A stretch of DNA of 6,243 nucleotides from Candidatus Peregrinibacteria bacterium (GCA_023245695.1 JAHFJT010000059.1:1-6243); one strand, 5' to 3'; positions 1-6,088 are shown, counted from the first letter of the stretch. The notes: a model not told the origin generated them from the sequence alone. Program-made: numbers and translations.

Positions 1-612
1 CGCGGCAACTTTAGCGGCATCGAGTCCAATCAAGCCAAGGGCTCCAAAGAAAAGAGGTCGGAGAATGGTATTGTTGTCATCCTTTCTTGTGACGTGCCAC
101 AGGAGCGCAGAAATTGCGGTTGCGACAATAAGAATACTTGGGACGTCACCTCGCATCGCACCTTTGTAGAGATTGACCACGCCATCTTCGACTTTTTTGA
201 TGAGCGAAAATTCACTCAAATTATTCAAGGCAACTTTTGCCTGTTCGATCGCCCTACGACGATTGCCCGTGCCCTCAGAAATGGCGATAAGCGTCTTTCT
301 TCCAACATCAAACTCAGCGCTGTTTTCTGGCTGCTGGAGCGCAGAAATGAGAATCTGTTTATTTCTACCTTCTGGAAGAAGTTTTTCAAGAGTAGGGATC
401 GCAGACTTTGGATCCTTGGCCCACTCGCTGGCATCGATGTGCTCATGTTCAAATTTTTTCAAAATATCACCCGCACCTTCTGCGGTAGAAAGTTCGGCCT
501 TCAAATCGGCGAGACCTTTTTTGGTTTCATCGAGGGTGAAGTTTTCTTTCGGCGCCTGCGGCGCCGCAGATGGTACTTCTGAATTCGGTGTTGGTGTGTT
601 GTTGGTGTCCAT
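1..612 (-). CDS. Hypothetical protein with two C-terminal membrane segments, 3' end beyond window
   Basis: An open minus-strand frame starts with ATG at 612-610 and stays open for 204 codons to the left edge, so the stop is outside the window. I do not recognise the family. Residues 1-25 are rich in Pro, Ala, Asn and Thr and look disordered. Residues 26-150 are mixed and probably helical. Two hydrophobic stretches follow, at about 157-174 (VPSILIVATAISALLWHV) and 183-203 (beginning ILRPLFFGALG), separated by the short charged loop RKDDNN. This suggests an inner-membrane anchor or hairpin with a large soluble N-terminal part. There is no signal peptide at the N terminus. It begins 23 nt after the stop of the 120-residue gene, in the same direction, so co-transcription is likely. 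No Shine-Dalgarno motif precedes the ATG; the upstream bases are pyrimidine-rich and end CTCTCACT. Plus-strand open frames across this region encode Phe/Arg-rich peptides without plausible starts and are shadows. Confidence 0.8.
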   Translation of the reverse strand, partial: MDTNNTPTPNSEVPSAAPQAPKENFTLDETKKGLADLKAELSTAEGAGDILKKFEHEHIDASEWAKDPKSAIPTLEKLLPEGRNKQILISALQQPENSAEFDVGRKTLIAISEGTGNRRRAIEQAKVALNNLSEFSLIKKVEDGVVNLYKGAMRGDVPSILIVATAISALLWHVTRKDDNNTILRPLFFGALGLIGLDAAKVAA

Positions 613-635
613 AGTGAGAGAGGGAAGCGAATGAG

Positions 636-998
636 TTAGTCTGAGCTAGAGTTTTTGAGGTCGACGAGATCTTCAGTAAGTTCGGTTCTAAGTGTCTCAA
701 GAGCGAGCGCGAGCTTTTCTGCGAAGTTCGGAATATGGTCGATCGCACCGGCGATCACCGACATTTCTTCATCGTCATTGAGCTCTTTTCCTTCTACTCC
801 ATTGAGAATTTTCTGAAACTCATCTTCTGGAAGTTCCTGAATAATCAAGGCAATAAGCCGTTTATCGACACGATTGATAATCAACTCTCGCATCATTTCA
901 CGCTGCTCCGGCGTAACCTCGGAGATCGGAAGCGTATTGAGTACCTCTTCCACGAACTGGTTGAGGAGCGTCTGAAGTGATAATTCGTTCTGTGACAT
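636..998 (-). CDS. Small acidic helical protein, DUF5663-like
   Basis: A 120-residue minus-strand gene from ATG at 998-996 to TAA at 638-636. The protein is acidic and appears almost entirely helical, with no signal peptide, membrane segment or Cys. Residues about 28-66 hold the most distinctive part: TPEQREMMRELIINRVDKRL followed by LPEDEFQKIL. From memory, this helix pattern, with a final LPEDEF-type turn, resembles the small DUF5663 proteins annotated in Patescibacteria; I cannot confirm this without a profile search. Residues 80-115 form a second helical stretch ending in a Ser/Asp tail. The gene lies 41 nt after the 802-residue gene and 23 nt before the membrane-protein gene, in the middle of the apparent operon. 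Its size and charge would suit an accessory or partner of one of these neighbours, which is inference from position only. There is no Shine-Dalgarno motif; the upstream bases read CTCTCACTCAC. Confidence 0.85.
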   Translation of the reverse strand: MSQNELSLQTLLNQFVEEVLNTLPISEVTPEQREMMRELIINRVDKRLIALIIQELPEDEFQKILNGVEGKELNDDEEMSVIAGAIDHIPNFAEKLALALETLRTELTEDLVDLKNSSSD

Positions 999-1039
999 GT
1001 GAGTGAGAGTTGTGAGGTAAAAGTAAGTCGAGGAAAATA

Positions 1040-3448
1040 TTAATGATGTGCACCGCCTCCACCGTGGTCACCTCCACCGTGGTCACCTCCACCATGGCCG
1101 TGGCCATGTCCACCCTTGAGGAATGGAGGAAGAGGTGAGTAATTTTTACCCATAGTCTTCGGATTGAGACTGTAATTGAGCGCCTTTCCGAGGAAGGTTC
1201 CCATGAACCACTTTGGTGCTTTGGTAATTTTTTTAGCACTTGCCCAACCACTCTTAACCTTTCGTCCTGCCCACGCAAACGGTCCACGACCCTTCGCATT
1301 CTTCCACGTATTCTTCACATTCTGTCCCGTGCGAATCGCCAGCAACTTCGCCCACATCCCACGCCCCGCATCAATCCCATTATCCTTGAGCTCTTTCATT
1401 GCATCTTTAATGGTGAGTTCGCCGTTGCGGACACGGTTTTTTACATCTTCGATAATGTGCTTTTCTTGTTCTTTGACGAACTTCTTATTCGTAATCGCAT
1501 CAAAGAGGAGCGCGTCGTTGACGCCACTACGTGCGGTTTCTAGAGAGTCATCATTCGCAAGAAGTTTTGCAAGTTTCTCATCAAAGGTTCCTGGCGCTGC
1601 CATAACAGATCTGAATTTTTCCTCATCGCGAAGAATGTTCAAGTTACGCACCATGCCAGTGAGAAGCGGAACATCAGCCTCTCGAAGTACTTGATTATCA
1701 TGACCTCGAAGCACTCCCTGAAGATGCGCAATCAGGTGTGGAACATCGTTAGTGACATCCATACCTGCATGCTGCATAGCGGCACGAAGTTCCGATCTCT
1801 CCATCTGTTTATCAAGTTTGAGTTTTGCAAATGGTCGCGCATCATTGATGCCGAGATATCTAAAGGTAGCGAGAATATTATTAAGATCAGGAAGGAATCG
1901 TACTCGATCACGACGATTAACACGTCCCCGCGCCACGATTTCTGATCGTACGCGCAATGCCTCAAGGGTAGTAGCATCCTTTGCTTCTGAAAGCATAAAA
2001 CGAACTGCCATCGCTGCTCTAGGAGCCAAATTTCGCTGCTGTTCAGCATTCATGGCCGGTGTACCAGGGGCACCACCATTTCCAGGAACCTGTGTAATGT
2101 GTCGGTAGTAGATCCGATACAAAAACATTTCCGGCGTAATAGTCTCATGTGTTACCTGCGCTGTTTGAGCATTTCGTGCTCGCCCAATCTCATCATGTGC
2201 ATGATGCTGAATATGGTCCCATGCGTCCTGAAGCTCTCCACCATTTACGATTGCCAATGCCGCGTCCATATCGGCGAATTGATGAGCTGCTGGATCGTAT
2301 ACAAGATGGTCTCGAAGATGTTCCAATTCTTCTACTGCATGCTGGAGCTCGACAGGTGTAGTCGGCAAAGTTCCACCATAAAAGCGAGTAATATCACTCA
2401 ATAAATCCTGAGCATGATCTCGAAAAGAAAAGCCAAGCTCTTCAAGGTGATGTATTCTTTGCTGGGCATTTGTCAGTTCTGTGCGCAGACGATCTCGATC
2501 AGCGGTTGCTCGAGAGAGCTGTGCTGTTGCGGCGGCTACGGCAGCTGGCGTTCCAGTGCCTGCTGCAAGATTCGTTTGTGCTGTATCGAGTTCTCCCTGT
2601 CGCGTGACGACAAGATTCTCGGCAGCCTGCATAGGAGGAACGGCAGGTACGACACCTGCGGGAACAGTCACGTTAACTCTATTAACAATTGCTTGCTGTG
2701 CATGGATCTCGTGGTTCAATCCGTGTCTCGCACCAGTTCGTACAGCATTTGCAGCAGTAGTAATCTGAGGAATTCGCTGTCCAGCTTGTGTGAGTATTTG
2801 TTCCATTTGCTCTGGAGGACGACCACCAGCAGCAGCTGCAGCCTGACCATCGAGAGCTTCCTGAATAAAGGTATTTCTATTAACGCCACCTACATTTTGG
2901 ATCAAAATTCTCAGTGCTACTAAAAGCGCCGGATGATCACGCATATTGTCGGCGACATTTCTTCCAAGACGTTGACGAAGAGTAGCGAGAATTTCAGCTC
3001 CTGCAGGACCGAGTCCGTCTATTTGACCACGGATATCGCCTGCATCAAGTAATCCAGCCTGCCCAACTTCACGCTGTGCACGAAGATCTGCGGCTGCATT
3101 TCCTGCACCCTGATGAAAGAATCGTTCTTGTCGTCTCTGTTCTTCAGTAGGGCGATCTCGTCGAAACCAGTCTAGTGTCTGTCGACCAAGACCTCCCCCC
3201 CGATTCATCTGGCGCAATTGATCTCGTGCTCGATTCCGAACGACCACAGAAGGATTGCCTTGAGCCACGAGAGCTCGATTAACATCCGCACTCACATTTT
3301 CTTGAATATTTCGAGTAACAGCTTCGTGTGGAATCGCAACGTTGTTATACAAATTCTCTACCGCATTGAGAGCATCTCTCGTATGAGGAGTAGAAGTATT
3401 GCGATTGTTATCGCCATGAGCCCGAAAATTTGGGGAATTTGCTGCCAT
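1040..3448 (-). CDS. Large hypothetical coiled-coil protein with Gly/His/Asp-rich tail
   Basis: An 802-residue minus-strand gene from ATG at 3448-3446 to TAA at 1042-1040. No known family was recognised. Residues 1-120 are polar, with much Asn, Arg and Gln. Residues 200-215 are low-complexity Ala/Gly. A likely coiled coil spans about 275-337 and includes SRATADRDRLRTELTNAQQ. Residues 435-680 are mixed helical. Residues 700-770 are strongly basic with regular Trp and Lys (for example VKNTWKNAKGRGPFAWAGRK). After SPLPPFLKGG (771-780), the end is a tail of Gly with HGHGH and two GGGDH units: seven His in the last 22 residues, a plausible divalent-metal-binding or surface-exposed segment. There is no signal peptide or membrane helix. 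The start is supported by a strong promoter whose predicted start point is about 20 nt upstream. It heads the operon and is the likeliest structural or scaffold member, but no function can be assigned. Confidence 0.85.
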   Translation of the reverse strand: MAANSPNFRAHGDNNRNTSTPHTRDALNAVENLYNNVAIPHEAVTRNIQENVSADVNRALVAQGNPSVVVRNRARDQLRQMNRGGGLGRQTLDWFRRDRPTEEQRRQERFFHQGAGNAAADLRAQREVGQAGLLDAGDIRGQIDGLGPAGAEILATLRQRLGRNVADNMRDHPALLVALRILIQNVGGVNRNTFIQEALDGQAAAAAGGRPPEQMEQILTQAGQRIPQITTAANAVRTGARHGLNHEIHAQQAIVNRVNVTVPAGVVPAVPPMQAAENLVVTRQGELDTAQTNLAAGTGTPAAVAAATAQLSRATADRDRLRTELTNAQQRIHHLEELGFSFRDHAQDLLSDITRFYGGTLPTTPVELQHAVEELEHLRDHLVYDPAAHQFADMDAALAIVNGGELQDAWDHIQHHAHDEIGRARNAQTAQVTHETITPEMFLYRIYYRHITQVPGNGGAPGTPAMNAEQQRNLAPRAAMAVRFMLSEAKDATTLEALRVRSEIVARGRVNRRDRVRFLPDLNNILATFRYLGINDARPFAKLKLDKQMERSELRAAMQHAGMDVTNDVPHLIAHLQGVLRGHDNQVLREADVPLLTGMVRNLNILRDEEKFRSVMAAPGTFDEKLAKLLANDDSLETARSGVNDALLFDAITNKKFVKEQEKHIIEDVKNRVRNGELTIKDAMKELKDNGIDAGRGMWAKLLAIRTGQNVKNTWKNAKGRGPFAWAGRKVKSGWASAKKITKAPKWFMGTFLGKALNYSLNPKTMGKNYSPLPPFLKGGHGHGHGGGDHGGGDHGGGGAHH
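1055..1093. repeat. 15-bp tandem repeat encoding GGGDH units
   Basis: Two identical 15-bp units, GTGGTCACCTCCACC on the plus strand, lie at 1064-1078 and 1079-1093, with a partial copy (GCCTCCACC) at 1055-1063. Read on the minus strand, they encode the Gly-Gly-Gly-Asp-His repeats at the C terminus of the 802-residue protein. Because the unit is a multiple of three and repeats exactly at DNA level, copy number could change by slippage without breaking the frame. Confidence 0.85.
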
Positions 3449-3474
3449 GTCTGAGACATTAAATTATTCTACCT

Positions 3475-3503
3475 ATTATAGCACAGAAACTTAGTATTGC
3501 CAA
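3475..3503 (-). promoter_or_regulatory. Sigma70-type promoter for the left-hand operon
   Basis: On the minus strand, TTGGCA (3503-3498; five of six matches to TTGACA) is followed after exactly 17 bp by a perfect TATAAT (3480-3475). TG lies one base before the -10 box, giving the extended form TGCTATAAT. The predicted start point is near 3468, about 20 nt before the ATG of the 802-residue gene. The short leader contains no Shine-Dalgarno motif. This is the only convincing minus-strand promoter I see, so it probably serves all three leftward genes. Confidence 0.8.
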
Positions 3504-3517
3504 TAGCTTCAATCCGG

Positions 3518-3576
3518 GGTAGGCTTACCGAGCGCAGATTTTAGGGTTTAAAGCCGATAAAATCGCAAGCCGTACC
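3518..3576. promoter_or_regulatory. Imperfect inverted repeat / potential hairpin upstream of tig
   Basis: The divergent spacer contains nested complementary arms. GGTAGGCTT (3518-3526) pairs with AAGCCGTACC (3567-3576) with one bulged G. Inside, GC plus GATTTTA (3534-3543) pairs with TAAAATCGC (3558-3566) with one bulged A, and GG/CC closes an 8-nt loop. That totals about 20 base pairs by hand, with a 7-nt one-sided bulge. It ends 18 nt before the tig ATG. It could be an operator or a structured leader. A weak -10-like TAAAAT (3558-3563) lies within its right arm with no good -35. If that is the tig promoter, the repeat would act as DNA rather than RNA. Confidence 0.4.
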
Positions 3577-3594
3577 TATTTTAACCACATCCCC

Positions 3595-4881
3595 ATGAAA
3601 GTCACGAAAGAGCTCCTTGGAAAGTCACAGGCAAAGCTGACGATTGCCCTCGACGAGCAGGAAATTCAAGATTATAAGCAAAAAGCAGCGAAGAGACTCA
3701 GCGAGCAGGTGAAGATTCCGGGGTTCCGACCAGGAACGGCGGGGTATGAGGTGGTGAAGTTGCATGTGGGTGAGGCGGGAATTATCCGCCAGATGATCGA
3801 CCTCGCATTGCCAGAGACCTATTCCAAAGCTGTTACCGACGAAAAGCTTCCAGTCGTATCTCGACCAGATGTGCACATCGTCTCAGAAGAGCCGCTCGTC
3901 TACGAAGCGACCGTTGCGCTCCTTCCAGATGTCAAAGTCACGGATTATAAGAGTATCAAAGTCGAGTCCGACGCCGTGAAGCTCGAAGACAAGGATGTCG
4001 ACAACGTGCTCGACAACCTCCGAAAGTATTACGCGACGTACACACCAATCGACCGACCGGTGCAGAAGGGCGATAAAGTCGAGATCGATTTCAACGGAAC
4101 TGACACAGAAGGGAAGCCACTTGAGGGTACCGCAAGCAAGAACCATCCGCTCGTTGTCGGCGACAACTCGCTCATCCCGGGCTTCGAGGACAACCTCATT
4201 GGCATGAAACTCGGCGAGACCAAGACCTTCGCGGTCACCTTTCCAAAGGACTACCACGCCGCTCAGTTCCAGGGCAAAGTCGTAAACTTCGAGACCACTA
4301 TCCAGAAAGCTGATGAGTCACACCTCCCAGAGGTCACCGACGAGTTCGCTGAGAAGGTAACCGGTGAAAAGAAAACCGTCGAAGAGCTCAAGGCCGACAT
4401 CCAAAAAAATCTCGAACTTCAGCGAAACAACGAAGAGAAGATGCGACAGGAGGACAAGCTCCTCGAGAAGATTCTTGAGAAGACCGAGGTTGAAATTCCA
4501 GAGCAACTCATCACCGAAGAAGTCGACTACATCCTCGAAGACATGAAGGCTGACCTTGCAGAAAAGGGCATCACCTTCGAGCAGTTCCTCAAGGGCACCA
4601 AGAAAACCCAGGAAGATCTCGAAAAAGAGAACCGAAAGGAAGCTGAAAAGCGTATCAAGATTCGTCTCGCGCTCCAGTTCCTCTTCACCGAGGAGAAGAT
4701 TGAGGTCGAGGACAAGGATATGGACGTTGAGCTCGCTGAGATTGTCGCAAGTTACCCAGAGGGCGACCGAGTAAAGGCGATCGAGCAGTACAAGAAGGAT
4801 CACCAGATGATGCTTCGTGTAAAGAACCGAGCGATGCTTCGAAAACTCTTCGATAAACTCCTCGATCGAAAGACAGCGTAA
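3595..4881 (+). CDS. tig: Trigger factor, ribosome-associated chaperone and peptidyl-prolyl isomerase
   Basis: This 428-residue protein has the full three-domain plan and usual length of trigger factor, which binds the ribosomal exit tunnel through L23 and shelters nascent chains. The ribosome-binding domain is about residues 1-112, with the tail-loop signature at IPGFRPGTAG (41-50). The usual Phe-Arg-Lys at 44-46 is Phe-Arg-Pro here. The FKBP-type isomerase domain is about 155-245, with GDKVEIDFNG (159-168), IPGFEDNLIGMKLGE (194-208) and FPKDYHAAQFQGK (216-228). The C-terminal substrate-binding arms run from 246 to 428 and include IPEQLI (301-306). The ATG at 3595 gives a start aligned with family members; no Shine-Dalgarno motif precedes it (ACCACATCCCC). 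It is transcribed divergently from the 802-residue gene and is followed 72 nt later by a regulator gene. Eleven of its 16 Arg codons are CGA. Confidence 0.97.
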   Translation: MKVTKELLGKSQAKLTIALDEQEIQDYKQKAAKRLSEQVKIPGFRPGTAGYEVVKLHVGEAGIIRQMIDLALPETYSKAVTDEKLPVVSRPDVHIVSEEPLVYEATVALLPDVKVTDYKSIKVESDAVKLEDKDVDNVLDNLRKYYATYTPIDRPVQKGDKVEIDFNGTDTEGKPLEGTASKNHPLVVGDNSLIPGFEDNLIGMKLGETKTFAVTFPKDYHAAQFQGKVVNFETTIQKADESHLPEVTDEFAEKVTGEKKTVEELKADIQKNLELQRNNEEKMRQEDKLLEKILEKTEVEIPEQLITEEVDYILEDMKADLAEKGITFEQFLKGTKKTQEDLEKENRKEAEKRIKIRLALQFLFTEEKIEVEDKDMDVELAEIVASYPEGDRVKAIEQYKKDHQMMLRVKNRAMLRKLFDKLLDRKTA

Positions 4882-4912
4882 TTCGAGAAATACTGTTGCT
4901 TAGTGATACAAA

Positions 4913-4954
4913 AAATTATACAGTGCTGACGTCCCTGTATAATTTATGTATACA
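4913..4954 (+). promoter_or_regulatory. Inverted-repeat operator over the -10 box of the winged-helix gene
   Basis: AAATTATACAG (4913-4923) and CTGTATAATTT (4935-4945) form a perfect 11-bp inverted repeat around an 11-nt spacer. The right arm contains a perfect -10 box, TATAAT (4938-4943). The half-site TGTATA occurs three times: inverted at 4918-4923 (as TATACA without its last base match to G), direct at 4936-4941, and inverted at 4949-4954 as TATACA, which runs into the ATG. No good -35 is visible at 16-18 bp. A start point 6-11 bases after the -10 box would leave a leader of 0-5 nt. A protein bound here would cover the polymerase site. The AT-rich stem lacks a downstream T-run on the plus strand, so a tig terminator is less likely. 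Confidence 0.6.
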
Positions 4955-5526
4955 TGCTCAAAAATCTCTTCACCTCGAGCACTCGAATCAAACTTCTGAC
5001 CCTTTTTCTTCTTCATCCGGATGATGAGTATTTCATCCGTGAGTTGACGAGAAAACTCGATGAACAGATCAATTCTGTCCGTCGTGAACTTGATAATCTC
5101 AAAAAAATTGGCTTGCTGAAGAGCAAATTCAAGCTCCGAAAAAAGTTCTACGTCGTCGACAAAAACTTCGTCATCTTCCAGGAGCTGCGAAGTATCATCC
5201 TCAAAACGATGAGCAATCACGAGGAGATTTCCAAGAAGCTCTCCAAGTGCGGCAACGTCGACTACATGGTGCTCAGCGGTATTTTTGTGAATAAAAACTC
5301 GACCGTCGACCTTCTCATGGTCGGTGACAATATCAATAAAGATCGACTCGAAACCATTCTCAACTCCGAGGTCGCGACCAAGCGTCCGGTTCGGTACAGC
5401 ATCCTTTCCAAGGATGACTTCCTCTACCGTCTCGAGTGCAAGGACCGATTCTTGACCGATATCCTCAGGGACATCGAAAACATCGTCGCAATCAACAAAC
5501 TGACGATTCCGGAGCTCGTAGCCTAA
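4954..5526 (+). CDS. Winged-helix DNA-binding regulator with degenerate nucleotidyltransferase-like domain
   Basis: A 190-residue protein. Residues 1-75 form a winged helix-turn-helix of the ArsR/MarR-like type. It opens with LFTSSTRIKLLTLFLLHP, a start I associate with CPR and archaeal regulators. The likely recognition helix is about 37-52 (INSVRRELDNLKKIGLL), followed by a basic wing (KSKFKLRKKFYVVD). Residues 100-165 look like a nucleotidyltransferase fold: VDYMVLSGIF (102-111), then STVDLLMVGD (116-125). Active enzymes carry Gly-Ser and an Asp-x-Asp/Glu pair. Here Gly-Ser is Gly-Ile and the second acidic residue is Leu, so catalysis is doubtful and a ligand-sensing or dimerisation role is possible. 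The gene lies between tig and rplS, and its start overlaps a palindromic operator, which suggests autoregulation. The ATG at 4954 follows a TATAAT box by only 10 nt. A specific regulon cannot be named. Confidence 0.85.
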   Translation: MLKNLFTSSTRIKLLTLFLLHPDDEYFIRELTRKLDEQINSVRRELDNLKKIGLLKSKFKLRKKFYVVDKNFVIFQELRSIILKTMSNHEEISKKLSKCGNVDYMVLSGIFVNKNSTVDLLMVGDNINKDRLETILNSEVATKRPVRYSILSKDDFLYRLECKDRFLTDILRDIENIVAINKLTIPELVA

Positions 5527-5567
5527 GGCCCAAGCCTATATCTCGCTCTTTCAGCTTTATATTTGCC

Positions 5568-5596
5568 TTGCAATCCCAATCCAAAATCCATATAAT
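5568..5596 (+). promoter_or_regulatory. Sigma70-type promoter for rplS
   Basis: TTGCAA (5568-5573; four of six matches) is followed by a 17-bp spacer and a perfect TATAAT (5591-5596). The predicted start point is near 5603, about 20 nt before the rplS ATG, and the leader contains no Shine-Dalgarno motif. This gives rplS a transcript independent of the upstream regulator. The remaining spacer between 5527 and 5567 holds only a 4-bp AGGC/GCCT hairpin without a T-run, so I see no terminator. Confidence 0.75.
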
Positions 5597-5622
5597 CTCC
5601 CCGCACTCTAATTTCACAAACC

Positions 5623-6069
5623 ATGAAAGCTCTCGACATCATCCACGCAGAAACTCTTAAGAAAGTCGTCCCAGACGTAAAACCTGGTCACACCGTTCAA
5701 GTCTACCAGCGTATTCGAGAAGGAGAAAAAGAGCGAGTACAGATGTTTGAGGGTGTGGTTATCGCTGTTGGAAGCGGAACAGGCACGAGCAAGACATTCA
5801 CCGTCCGAAAGGTCGTTGATGGCGTTGGAGTAGAAAAGGTCTACCCAATCTACGGTTCTACTATTGAAAAAATCGTTCTTAAGAAAGAGGCTAAGGTTCG
5901 ACGAGCAAAGCTCTACTTCCTCCGTACAGCGGTTGGAAAGGCTGGCCGTCTCAAGGAAACCATGATCAAAGAGATCAAGGCTCCAAAGGCAGAAAAGGCT
6001 GATATGGGCATTAAGGTTGAGGAGGTACCTGCAGAGGTAGCTGCCGAAGTCGAACAGATGGCTGAGTAA
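5623..6069 (+). CDS. rplS: 50S ribosomal protein L19 (bL19)
   Basis: A 148-residue protein matching bL19, which sits at the 30S-50S interface of the large subunit and contributes to an intersubunit bridge. The recognisable core is PDVKPGHTVQVYQRI (17-31), MFEGVVIAVG (41-50), TFTVRKVVDGVGVEKVYP (58-75) and KVRRAKLYFLR (91-101), the strongest family signature. Typical bL19 ends soon after the following GKAGRLKE-type segment, at about 115 residues. This protein continues for about 32 more, rich in Ala, Glu and Lys, ending AEVAAEVEQMAE. The stretch around 74-82 (YPIYGSTIE) differs from the common LHSP-type sequence. It has its own promoter 27 nt upstream, ATG at 5623 and TAA at 6067. The next gene starts 19 nt later, so both are probably on one transcript. 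Arg is encoded only by CGA (five) and CGT (three). Confidence 0.97.
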   Translation: MKALDIIHAETLKKVVPDVKPGHTVQVYQRIREGEKERVQMFEGVVIAVGSGTGTSKTFTVRKVVDGVGVEKVYPIYGSTIEKIVLKKEAKVRRAKLYFLRTAVGKAGRLKETMIKEIKAPKAEKADMGIKVEEVPAEVAAEVEQMAE

Positions 6070-6088
6070 TTCGTAACCGCCAGCGACT

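Noticed and set aside
94..634. Plus-strand open frames of 162 and 153 codons (94-582 and 173-634)
   Set aside because: They lie opposite the partial minus-strand membrane-protein gene, have Phe/Arg- or Ser-rich compositions typical of shadow frames, and show no family motif.
1093..1108. CATGGCC/GGCCATG palindrome with 2-nt loop
   Set aside because: It falls in the codons for the HGHGH stretch, where alternating His (CAT/CAC) and Gly (GGC/GGT) codons make such symmetry by themselves.
1109..1138. SPLPPFLKGG segment as a remnant of an inserted repeat
   Set aside because: Similar Pro-Leu-Pro-Pro-Phe strings do arise when dispersed intergenic repeats are translated, but there is no second copy in the window and the flanking frame is intact.
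4318..4803. 161-codon minus-strand frame inside tig
   Set aside because: It is antisense to a well-supported gene. The frame stays open because the coding-strand codons (CTC, GAG, AAG, GAC) give few stops in reverse, yielding a Leu/Glu/Phe-rich artefact.
4906..4945. Inverted repeat as an intrinsic terminator
   Set aside because: The T-run (TTTTTT) follows the stem only on the minus strand, where no gene ends. On the plus strand it is followed by ATGTATAC, and the right arm holds a perfect -10 box, so an operator or promoter fits better.
5526..5537. AGGC/GCCT hairpin after the regulator stop codon
   Set aside because: It has only four base pairs and no following T-run, too little for a terminator call.
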